Assembly (NCBI RefSeq): GCF_003854935.1
Contig: NZ_CP033969.1
Span: 2,170,001 to 2,234,000 of the forward strand
Length of the DNA: 64,000 bases
Direction: 5' to 3'
Origin: Cupriavidus pauculus
Lineage (GTDB): Bacteria; Pseudomonadota; Gammaproteobacteria; Burkholderiales; Burkholderiaceae
Numbering within the stretch: position 1 is the first letter of the stretch; each line of letters begins with the position of its first letter. Shown here piece after piece: positions 24,653 through 31,591 of the stretch. A program made the translations under genes and the position numbers. A model generated the notes under the pieces. It made no database searches. It worked only from the letters and a program-made list of their open reading frames with translations, and had not been told where the DNA came from.

Positions 24653-26185
24653 ATGACACAGAATCCCCGCTTGCTGGCCGCCGTCGACATGGGCTCCAAC
24701 AGCTTCCGCCTGATGATCGGGCGGGTGGATGAGACGCCCACCGCCTCGGGCCCGGCCAGCCAGATCTTCCAGGTCGATGCGCTGCGCGAGCCCGTGCGGC
24801 TGGCGGCCGGCCTGACGCCGGACAAGTACCTGGACCAGCCCGCGCGCCGCCGCGGCGTGGACGCGCTGCGCCGCTTTGGCGACCGCCTGCGCGACTTCGC
24901 CCCCGAGCAGGTGCGGGCCGTGGCCACCAATACCCTGCGCGTGGCCAAGAATGCATCGGACTTCCTGATCGAGGCGGAAGCCGCGCTCGGCTTCCCGATC
25001 GAAGTCATCGCCGGCCGCGAAGAGGCGCGCCTGATCTACCTGGGCGCGTCGCACGATGCGCCGGCCTGCCAGGGCAACCGCCTGGTCGTCGACATCGGCG
25101 GCGGCTCTACCGAATTCATCATTGGCAGCGGCTATCAGTCCAAGCTGATGGAAAGCCTGTACATCGGCTGCGTCTCGCACAGCCGCCAGTTCTTTCCCAG
25201 CGGCAACGTGGACGAATACGCGTTCAAGCAGGCCGAGCTGGCCGCGCGCCGCGAGATCCAGGTGCTGGTGCGCCAGTACAAGGCGGCGGGATGGCAGCAG
25301 GCCGTGGGCTCGTCGGGCACGGCGCGCGCGCTGGCCGAACTGATCGAGCTCAATGGCATGAACGACAGCGCGTCCGAGCACGGCATCACGCGCGAAGGGC
25401 TGGAGCGCCTGAAGCGCGCGCTGATCAAGGCCGAGAATACGAACCGGGTCAAGCTGACCGGCCTGAAGGCGGACCGGATTCCGGTGCTGCCGGGCGGCCT
25501 GTCGATCATGCTCGGCGTGTTTGCCGAACTCGATGTCGACCGCATGGACGTGACCGACGGCGCGCTGCGCCTGGGCGTGCTGTACGACCTGCTCGGCCGC
25601 AGCCATCACGAGGACATGCGGACCGTGACCGTGGATCAGTTCATGCGCCGCTACGCCGTGGACCGCGCCCAGGCCACCCGCGTCGGCCAGGCCGCGCGCG
25701 ACCTGCTGGCGCAGTTTCCCGAGCCGCGCAACGAGCGCCGCGACGACAACCTGGCGCTGCTGGGCTGGGCCGCCAGCCTGCACGAGATCGGCATGACGAT
25801 CTCGCACAGCGGCTATCACAAGCACTCGGCCTACATCGCCACGCACGCCGACATGCCGGGCTTCTCGAAGACCGACCAGGCGCGGCTGGCCACGCTGCTG
25901 CTGGGCCATGCGGGCAAGCTCGGCAAGCTGTCGGGCAGCGGCAAGTTTGTCGACTGGCGGATGCTGTTCAGCCTGCGTCTGGCGTTTGTACTATGCCGGC
26001 GCCGTGGCGACATGAAGCTGCCGGACATCCAGGTCAGGCAGCGTGCCGACGAACTGGACGAAGGGTTCGAAGTGCGCCTGCCGAAGACGTGGATCGACGC
26101 CAATCCGCTGGTCGAATACAGCCTGGCGCAGGAAGCCGACGAGTGGGAACGCGTGGGCAAGCGCTACAAGGTTGTCTACGTCTGA
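24653..26185 (+). CDS. ppx: Exopolyphosphatase (Ppx/GppA family)
   Basis: 510 aa. It releases phosphate from polyphosphate ends; the family also hydrolyses pppGpp. The ASKHA ATPase fold shows AAVDMGSNSFRLMIGRV at the N-terminus, the catalytic-glutamate region AVATNTLRVAKN near residue 88, and DIGGGSTEF near 147. The C-terminal HD-like helical domain (about 320-510) has LHEIGMTISHSGYHKHS. It is divergent from ppk, the usual arrangement in Burkholderiales. It ends at a hairpin shared with olsB. Confidence 0.95.
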   Translation: MTQNPRLLAAVDMGSNSFRLMIGRVDETPTASGPASQIFQVDALREPVRLAAGLTPDKYLDQPARRRGVDALRRFGDRLRDFAPEQVRAVATNTLRVAKNASDFLIEAEAALGFPIEVIAGREEARLIYLGASHDAPACQGNRLVVDIGGGSTEFIIGSGYQSKLMESLYIGCVSHSRQFFPSGNVDEYAFKQAELAARREIQVLVRQYKAAGWQQAVGSSGTARALAELIELNGMNDSASEHGITREGLERLKRALIKAENTNRVKLTGLKADRIPVLPGGLSIMLGVFAELDVDRMDVTDGALRLGVLYDLLGRSHHEDMRTVTVDQFMRRYAVDRAQATRVGQAARDLLAQFPEPRNERRDDNLALLGWAASLHEIGMTISHSGYHKHSAYIATHADMPGFSKTDQARLATLLLGHAGKLGKLSGSGKFVDWRMLFSLRLAFVLCRRRGDMKLPDIQVRQRADELDEGFEVRLPKTWIDANPLVEYSLAQEADEWERVGKRYKVVYV

Positions 26186-26201
26186 TACTGGCAAGCCAAT
26201 G

Positions 26202-26236
26202 AAAAACGGCGACTCGCATTGAGTCGCCGTTTTTCT
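26202..26236. terminator. Bidirectional terminator between ppx and olsB
   Basis: AAAAACGGCGACTC and GAGTCGCCGTTTTT, a 14-bp perfect inverted repeat with a 5-nt loop, with T-runs on both strands. It ends the convergent ppx and olsB transcripts. Confidence 0.9.
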
Positions 26237-26296
26237 TTTGCCTTCCGTACGATCAGCCGTTTCGTCCGGTGGCAGGGGCCGTGGTCGCCGGAGCGG

Positions 26297-27148
26297 TCAG
26301 GCCGATTGGATGCCCAGGAAGTGCCGGGCGTAGCGCGGGTTCATGTCGCGCACGCGCAGCAGCGTCAGGAAATCGGCAACGTTGAAATCGGGGTCCCAGG
26401 CGGGCAGGCCGCAGATCTTGGCGCCCAGGCGCAGATAGCCCTTGATCAGCGCCGGCGGTTCCACATCCAGCGCCTGGTTCAGGTCGTCCACGGGCAGCGG
26501 CACGCGCGGGAAGGCGTGGTACTCGATCGGCGCCAGCGACTTCTCGGCGAACTGGCGATAGAGGCTGGCCGCGTAGTGGCCGCCGTCGCTCATCGGCACG
26601 CTGGCGCAGCCCAGCATCGATTCGAGGTTGTAGCGCTGCAGATATTCGCCCAGGCCGCCCCAGAGCGCCATGATGACGCTGCCCGAGCGGTAGTCGCGGT
26701 GCACGCACGAGCGGCCCAGTTCCAGCATCTTCGGGCGCAGGTGCGCGAGCCGCACGAGATCGAATTCCGATTCCGCGTACAGGCAGCCGATGCGCTTGGC
26801 CTGGTGCGGCGGCAGCACGCGGTAGGTGCCCACCACCTTCAGCGTCTCCTGGTCGCGCACGATCAGGTGGTCGCAGTAGGCGTCGAACATGTCGACGTCG
26901 GTTTCGGTGGCCGAGGACTGCAGGCGCGCGCCCATTTCCTCGGCAAAGACCTTGTAGCGCAGGCGCTGGGCCTCGGCTACTTCGTCCTGGTGACGTGCCC
27001 ACGCCACGCTGAAAGCAGGCGCCGGAGCTTGAATCTGGGTTTGGTGCTGTGCTGGCTGACGAGGAAGACGCCTCCGCGCCGACTGGCCGGACAGGCCAGT
27101 GGGCAAGGAGTCGAAAAGCGGCTGGGTAGGCGTCGGGAGGTCTCGCAT
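26297..27148 (-). CDS. olsB: OlsB-type L-ornithine N-alpha-acyltransferase (GNAT/hemolysin-like)
   Basis: 283 aa. It resembles the acyl-ACP-dependent GNAT enzymes that make lyso-ornithine lipid, the first step of ornithine lipid synthesis. Visible signatures: EAQRLRYKVFAEEMGARL near residue 60, VVGTYRVLPP, ELGRSCVHRDYR, and the C-terminal GAKICGLPAWDPDFNVADF. ATG at 27148 has AAAGGA 7 nt upstream; a longer frame to 27262 would cross the promoter repeats. Four tandem PhoB-like repeats precede it (27201-27240). No olsA acyltransferase is adjacent, so the second step must be encoded elsewhere. The function is assigned by family pattern; other acyl-homoserine-like GNATs are less likely. Confidence 0.8.
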   Translation of the reverse strand: MRDLPTPTQPLFDSLPTGLSGQSARRRLPRQPAQHQTQIQAPAPAFSVAWARHQDEVAEAQRLRYKVFAEEMGARLQSSATETDVDMFDAYCDHLIVRDQETLKVVGTYRVLPPHQAKRIGCLYAESEFDLVRLAHLRPKMLELGRSCVHRDYRSGSVIMALWGGLGEYLQRYNLESMLGCASVPMSDGGHYAASLYRQFAEKSLAPIEYHAFPRVPLPVDDLNQALDVEPPALIKGYLRLGAKICGLPAWDPDFNVADFLTLLRVRDMNPRYARHFLGIQSA

Positions 27149-27184
27149 CAGTGTGTCCTTTCGGTGACGAAACGGCTTCGAAAC

Positions 27185-27240
27185 AATGTAGAGAGGCCGG
27201 GTGACAGCGCCGTGAATCGATCGTGACCGTTCCGTGACTG
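27185..27240 (-). promoter_or_regulatory. Four-repeat PhoB-box-like array and -10 before olsB
   Basis: On the plus strand GTGACAG (27201), GTGAATC (27212), GTGACCG (27223) and GTGACTG (27234) are spaced exactly 11 bp apart. Read in the gene's direction these are CAGTCAC, CGGTCAC, GATTCAC, CTGTCAC, close to the pho-box half-site CTGTCAT/C. After the last unit comes 10 bp and then TACATT (27185-27190), a fair -10. This is the same geometry as the pstS promoter in this window. Confidence 0.7.
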
Positions 27241-27376
27241 ACACATCGTTGTCGCGACGCAAGCCTTAACCATAGAACAGGCTTACGATTGCGCACATCG
27301 TTGTTCGCCGAAATGCGACAGGCTGATGACAAATATGTGACTTCCGGGGCGCTTAACTTCGAACGCCGCCGTGCAT

Positions 27377-27853
27377 TTAGAGAAAATCTGGTTGGACGAC
27401 CGCTCGCAGGACCACCTGGGCTTCGTGCTCACGCGTGCGTCCCGCCAGCCACCAGATGCCGCTCTTCTTGACGCTCCAGGGCATCTCGTGGCCCGCCAGC
27501 AACAGGCTGGCGAGTTGGCCGATCCACGGCTGGTGGCCAACCACGACGGTGTGGTCATGGCCCTGCGGCCAGTCGATGGCGGCGAGCACGGCGCCCACGT
27601 CGGCGCCCGGCGCCAGGTCGTCGAGGATCTCGGCCTTGCCAGACAGCGCCGCAGCGGTCTCGCGTGTGCGCAGGGCGGGGCTGCAGACCACGCGGTAGTC
27701 GGCCGGCAGATGGGCGCGCAGCCAGTCGGCGGAGGCCTCGGCCTGCTTGCGGCCACGGCGCGTCAGCGGACGCTGCAGGTCGGCGCTGCGCGAGATGCTC
27801 AGCGCGTCGGGCAGGTCCTCGGCTTCGGCGTGGCGCCACAGAATCAGATTCAT
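27377..27853 (-). CDS. sixA: Phosphohistidine phosphatase SixA
   Basis: 158 aa, histidine-phosphatase (phosphoglycerate mutase-like) superfamily. The catalytic RHA motif is at Arg7-His8 (LILWRHAEAED) and the second histidine is in VVVGHQPW. E. coli SixA removes phosphate from histidines of the nitrogen phosphotransferase NPr and was first linked to ArcB. ATG at 27853 gives the standard length; the upstream frame is not conserved. It lies between olsB and infA on the same strand, 228 nt before olsB. Its closeness to ppk/ppx recurs in related genomes but a direct role in phosphate control is unproven. Confidence 0.9.
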   Translation of the reverse strand: MNLILWRHAEAEDLPDALSISRSADLQRPLTRRGRKQAEASADWLRAHLPADYRVVCSPALRTRETAAALSGKAEILDDLAPGADVGAVLAAIDWPQGHDHTVVVGHQPWIGQLASLLLAGHEMPWSVKKSGIWWLAGRTREHEAQVVLRAVVQPDFL

Positions 27854-27931
27854 GTTCGGCAGGGGCTTCGTCGAGCCTTGAGTATGGTGAGTCGCGGCGG
27901 CCCCGGCAAGGTCGTCGCGCCGCGGCCGCCC

Positions 27932-27978
27932 AAAAACAAAACGGGCCATCCGGTGGGCAAGGCCCACGGATAGCCCGT
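27932..27978 (-). terminator. infA terminator
   Basis: On the minus strand, ACGGGC..ATCCG.GGGC-CTT-GCCC..CGGAT.GCCCGT forms a long, slightly bulged hairpin followed by TTTGTTTTT. It ends the infA transcript before sixA. Confidence 0.8.
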
Positions 27979-28039
27979 CAGTGTCGGCAGCGCCGGTGTC
28001 ACCCGCATGACAGCGGGGCACCGGCCGGATGCAGCGAAC

Positions 28040-28261
28040 TCAGGACTTGTGGCGGAAATTGATGCGGCCCTTGGTCAGGTCGTAGGGCGACATTTCCAAG
28101 GTCACGCGGTCGCCGGCCAGGATGCGGATGCGGTGCTTCTGCATCTTGCCCGAAGCGTATGCCCAGATTTCCACGCCGTTTTCCAGCGTCACGCGATAAC
28201 GGTTGTCGGGCAGGGCTTCCGACACCACGCCGCCAAATTCAATGAGTTCTTCCTTAGCCAA
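28040..28261 (-). CDS. infA: Translation initiation factor IF-1
   Basis: 73 aa, complete S1/OB-fold protein that binds the ribosomal A site during initiation. The start is TTG at 28261, supported by AAAGGA 7 nt upstream and by the family N-terminus [11 protein letters not shown]; no ATG is available. Betaproteobacteria often have a second infA in the ribosomal protein operon. This stand-alone copy, with its own terminator at 27932-27978, is the IF-1 type typical of Burkholderiales outside that operon. Confidence 0.95.
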   Translation of the reverse strand: MAKEELIEFGGVVSEALPDNRYRVTLENGVEIWAYASGKMQKHRIRILAGDRVTLEMSPYDLTKGRINFRHKS

Positions 28262-28734
28262 TCTGTTTTCCTTTGTGGCAGCCCGCAACGGCTGCGTTGA
28301 GTTGGTGAGTATTCTGTGGACGCCCGGTGGTCTGTGCGCGGCCACGCATCGCCACCCGAGGGCGGCAGCCGCGCGTAACGTTCCGGGAAGCAATCCGGCG
28401 GGCCGGGCTTGCAGGCCAGGCGGGCCGGAGAATCGAGAAGGGAGCGCGGATGACCCTGACGATTACCTTGCCATGCCGGCCGCGCGCGCAATGGGCGCAG
28501 CCGTGTACATCACGGGGACAGCGGGCAAGGTGTTTCCGGGCCAGGTGACGCATCCGGCCATCCACATACAGCAGAAGGTGGGGGCGGGGCGATGGGTTTT
28601 CCAGTGCGCCAGGCGGCGCGATCCCGGTTACAGGGCATGCACAGATACCCCGAACTGACGCGCGATTGTAGCACGTTCCCGCGTTTTCGCAGGCGCGGCA
28701 TCGCCGTGGCCGCCGGCCCGCGGCGGCGGCGCCA
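28262..28734. other. Gene-free stretch upstream of infA
   Basis: About 470 bp between infA and the tRNA-Pro terminator. The infA Shine-Dalgarno (28269-28274) is at one end. I see no conserved protein frame and no confident promoter; short open frames here are arginine-rich and look like GC-bias shadows. An infA promoter must lie within it. Confidence 0.5.
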
Positions 28735-28770
28735 GGAAAAAAGGGCTCACGCCTTGCGGCGTAAGCCCTT
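28735..28770 (-). terminator. tRNA-Pro terminator
   Basis: On the minus strand AAGGGCTTACGCC-GCAA-GGCGTGAGCCCTT followed by TTTT, 30 nt after the tRNA 3' end. Confidence 0.88.
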
Positions 28771-28800
28771 GATCCCTCTACCTAAAACAGCTTGCAAATA

Positions 28801-28877
28801 TGGTCGGAGCGATAGGATTCGAACCTACGACCCTCTGATCCCAAATCAGATGCGCTACCAGGCTGCGCTACGCTCCG
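28801..28877 (-). tRNA. tRNA-Pro (anticodon TGG)
   Basis: 77 nt with encoded CCA. Acceptor stem CGGAGCG/CGCTCCG, T-loop TTCGAAT, anticodon loop TTTGGGA, anticodon TGG at 28841-28843 (minus strand). Confidence 0.97.
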
Positions 28878-28991
28878 GAACCGGCGATTCTATCCCGACA
28901 CGCCACCCCCGGTCAAATGGAGCCTGCCGGCGCCGCAAGTGGCGTGCGCGGCGCCGCCCGGTACCCCGCTTCAGGCGGGATCGCATTTGGC

Positions 28992-29019
28992 TTGACTTGA
29001 GACGGCGCGCTGACATAAT
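28992..29019 (+). promoter_or_regulatory. Candidate sigma-70 promoter upstream of the diguanylate cyclase
   Basis: TTGACT (28992-28997), 16-bp spacer, CATAAT (29014-29019). It would leave a leader of about 270 nt before the GGDEF gene. The remainder of the 422-bp gap between tRNA-Pro and that gene shows nothing I can identify. Confidence 0.45.
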
Positions 29020-29299
29020 CCGCACACCGCAACGGTCCGACCCGGCGATTCGCGCCTGGCATTGCTGTGCCCACCCGGACCAGGTCCCACTATCACAACT
29101 ATGGCGTGCCACCCCCCGCTTGCGACGCGGGCGGCCGGACATTGCCTGAGCCATCCCCTCGCCATCGATGCCTGCGCGTCGGGGGCCGATGGGCTGCCGG
29201 ACCCGCGGAAACCATAAGGACGGCTGTTCGCAGGCCGCAATAGAAAGGCTGGCAGGTGCGTGCGGAGCACCGGAAGTGCCTTTGTGAACGGGAATAAAG

Positions 29300-30574
29300 A
29301 TGTTTCAGTCGCAGGTGGTGGTGCTGATCGCAGCGTTGTTCGCGCTGCAGATGGCGATCGTCTGTGCCGTGTTGCGGCGCTCGGCCGGTATGGAGCGCAG
29401 CGGGCTCACGTCGTGGGCGCTCGGCGATCTGGTCGTGACCGTGGCCGCGGGGCTGCTGGCCGTCCATGCCTACCGGCCCGGCTGGCCGCTGGCCGCCGCG
29501 CCGGAGCTGGCGCTGACGCTCGGCCTGTCGATGATGGTCCACGGTACGCGCCATTTCGTCGGCAAGCCCGGGCGGGCCGCGGTGCTCATGGTGCTGAACC
29601 TGCCGGGCCTGGTCGGGCTGGGGCTGCATGCCGGCCTGGGCATGGCTGGCGTCGCGCCGCAGGCGCTGCCGCCCATCCTGGCCGACGTGGCGTCGCCCGC
29701 CGCCGTGGCGGGGCTGATGCTGGCCGCGTCGGTCATCCAGATGCTGCTGTTGCTGGAAATGATCCGCGTCACGCTGCCTCGCCTGCCGCTCAAGCGGGGC
29801 ACCGGGCGGCTGGCCGTGCTGTCGCTGACGCTGGTGGCGCTGGCCTGCACGGTCATCGCCGCCGCGCAGGCTTGGGCGCCGCTTTCGACGCTGGTCGACG
29901 GCCACCCGCTGCTGGCGCCGGACGAGCGGGACAGCATCACGCTCTGCTTCGTGTTCGGCGTGGTGGGCCTGTCGGTCAGCTTTGCGCTGATGGCGCACGA
30001 CCGGCTGCGCCGCATCATCGAACGCCGGGCCCGGCACGACGACCTGACCGACGTGCTGTCGCGCGGCGCCTTCTGGGAAGAACTGGAGGACGCCTGCAAG
30101 CAGGCCGAGCGCCAGCGCGCGCCGTTCACCGTGGCGTTCATCGACCTGGACCACTTCAAGGCCATCAACGACCTGTACGGGCACCTGGCCGGCGATAGCG
30201 TGCTGCGCCACTTTGCCGGCCTGCTGCGCAAGGCGGCGCCGGCGCGGGCCGTGATCGGCCGGCTGGGCGGCGAGGAATTCGCGATCGCCATGCCCGACAC
30301 GACGCTGGAAACCGGCCGCGCCATCAGCGTGCGGCTGAGCGCGATGGTCCGGTCCACGCCGTGCCCGTCGGAGCCGGACGCCATCGCGTACACGGTCAGC
30401 ATCGGCATGGCCGAGCGCCAGCCCGGCGAGAACGCCGACGCGATGATGCGCCGCGCCGACCGCGCGCTCTACGACGCCAAGCAGATGGGCCGCAACTGCG
30501 TGTCGTCGCACGACGCCGCCGAGGCCGTCGGCATGCCGCGCCGGCCGCGCGTGCGCGAGCGCGAGCCGTCCTGA
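29300..30574 (+). CDS. Membrane-bound diguanylate cyclase (GGDEF)
   Basis: 424 aa. About seven hydrophobic segments (residues 5-220) form an integral-membrane sensor. A GGDEF domain follows (about 240-405) beginning RHDDLTDVLSRGAF, with the active site GGEEF at residues 323-327 and the substrate/metal region IDLDHFKAINDLYGH. It should make cyclic di-GMP from two GTP. The inhibitory I-site RxxD expected nine to six residues before GGEEF is absent (PARA instead), so product inhibition by that route is unlikely. The membrane module does not look like a named MASE type to me. It is monocistronic, followed by a GC hairpin. Confidence 0.88.
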   Translation: MFQSQVVVLIAALFALQMAIVCAVLRRSAGMERSGLTSWALGDLVVTVAAGLLAVHAYRPGWPLAAAPELALTLGLSMMVHGTRHFVGKPGRAAVLMVLNLPGLVGLGLHAGLGMAGVAPQALPPILADVASPAAVAGLMLAASVIQMLLLLEMIRVTLPRLPLKRGTGRLAVLSLTLVALACTVIAAAQAWAPLSTLVDGHPLLAPDERDSITLCFVFGVVGLSVSFALMAHDRLRRIIERRARHDDLTDVLSRGAFWEELEDACKQAERQRAPFTVAFIDLDHFKAINDLYGHLAGDSVLRHFAGLLRKAAPARAVIGRLGGEEFAIAMPDTTLETGRAISVRLSAMVRSTPCPSEPDAIAYTVSIGMAERQPGENADAMMRRADRALYDAKQMGRNCVSSHDAAEAVGMPRRPRVREREPS

Positions 30575-30579
30575 CCCCG

Positions 30580-30602
30580 GCCCCAGGGGCGCACCCTGGG
30601 GC
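30580..30602 (+). terminator. GC hairpin after the diguanylate cyclase gene
   Basis: GCCCCAGGG-GCGCA-CCCTGGGGC, a 9-bp perfect stem six bases after the stop. There is no U-tract, so it may be a weak or factor-assisted terminator. Confidence 0.45.
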
Positions 30603-30697
30603 GGCTGATGCCAATTTCGTGGATTTCCGATTCAAGCCCGCGTCCGGCGGTGCTAAAGATGGCGCGGGTCAACTACACGCGCCACGCGCGAACATCC

Positions 30698-31351
30698 ATG
30701 GACATCATCCGACCGGAACACGCCGCCGACCAGCCGCGGCGGATTCAGCAGAACATTCCTGGGGCGACCTCGATCTCGATCCTGCGGCGCGTGCATGATT
30801 CGCGCTACGCCACGCGCTATTTCGTCGGCGACGGGCTCGACGTGGGCGGCGGCATCGACTCCATCGCGCTCTTTGCCGAAATGTTTCCCGCCATGCGCCA
30901 TGTCTTCGTCTTCGACAGGCAGCACGGCGACGCCCAGTACCTGGAACGGGTGCCCGACGCCTCGTTCGATTTCGTCTACTCGTCGCACTGCCTGGAGCAT
31001 GTGGTGGACCCGTCCGTGGCCATCCGCCACTGGATCCGCGTGGTCAAGCCGGGCGGCTACCTGGTGATCCAGGTGCCCGACGAGGACCTGTACGAGCAGG
31101 GCCACTGGCCGTCGCGCTTCAACTCCGACCACAAGCACACGTTCACGATGTTCAAGATGCGGTCGTGGTCGCCGGTGTCGATCAACGTGCTCGACTTCGT
31201 CCGCGCGATCTCCGACGCGGTCACGCCGCTGTCGATCTTCCGCGTCGACATCGGCGTGCGGCCGAGCCTGCTGGACGGCAGCTTCGACCAGACGCGCACG
31301 CCGTCGGCCGAGTGTGCCATCGAGTTCATCCTGCAGAAACACCCGGCATAG
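30698..31351 (+). CDS. Class I SAM-dependent methyltransferase (Methyltransf_11-like)
   Basis: 217 aa from ATG 30698. The glycine-rich SAM loop DGLDVGGGIDS is near residues 46-56, and the post-I/motif IV region FDFVYSSHCLEHVVDP is near 90-105, with VKPGGYLVIQVPDEDLY (motif VI) near 122-138. The substrate is unknown; similar small enzymes sit in polysaccharide or lipid modification clusters, but here the gene stands alone before tRNA-Arg. The start is uncertain because no Shine-Dalgarno is obvious; an in-frame ATG at 30659 would add 13 residues. Confidence 0.8.
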   Translation: MDIIRPEHAADQPRRIQQNIPGATSISILRRVHDSRYATRYFVGDGLDVGGGIDSIALFAEMFPAMRHVFVFDRQHGDAQYLERVPDASFDFVYSSHCLEHVVDPSVAIRHWIRVVKPGGYLVIQVPDEDLYEQGHWPSRFNSDHKHTFTMFKMRSWSPVSINVLDFVRAISDAVTPLSIFRVDIGVRPSLLDGSFDQTRTPSAECAIEFILQKHPA

Positions 31352-31444
31352 CGGCGCCGCCGGCGTTCCCCTGGCGCAGGCGCTGCGGTAGAATGCCTGC
31401 CTTGCCGCCATGGCAAGGCAGGCCCCGCCCGTGGGCATGGTTAT

Positions 31445-31521
31445 CCGCCCTTAGCTCAGTTGGATAGAGCACTCGCCTTCTAAGCGAGCGGTCAGAGGTT
31501 CGAATCCTCTAGGGCGGGCCA
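31445..31521 (+). tRNA. tRNA-Arg (anticodon TCT)
   Basis: 77 nt with encoded CCA. Acceptor stem CCGCCCT/AGGGCGG, anticodon stem CTCGC/GCGAG, anticodon TCT at 31479-31481, T-arm AGAGG-TTCGAAT-CCTCT. Confidence 0.97.
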
Positions 31522-31591
31522 GCTTTCTTTCCTTCCTTTCCTTTTTTCCCCCTCTTTCCCCGCTTGCCCGTCGCCCTTGGTGCCGCCCTTG

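Noticed and set aside
27149-27262. Longer N-terminus for olsB
   Set aside because: The added codons run through the 11-bp repeat array and -10; AAAGGA before ATG 27148 marks the real start.
28592-29149. Plus-strand frame across tRNA-Pro with an SDRIRTYDPL word
   Set aside because: This peptide is a common false translation of the complement of a tRNA gene; no other conserved part.
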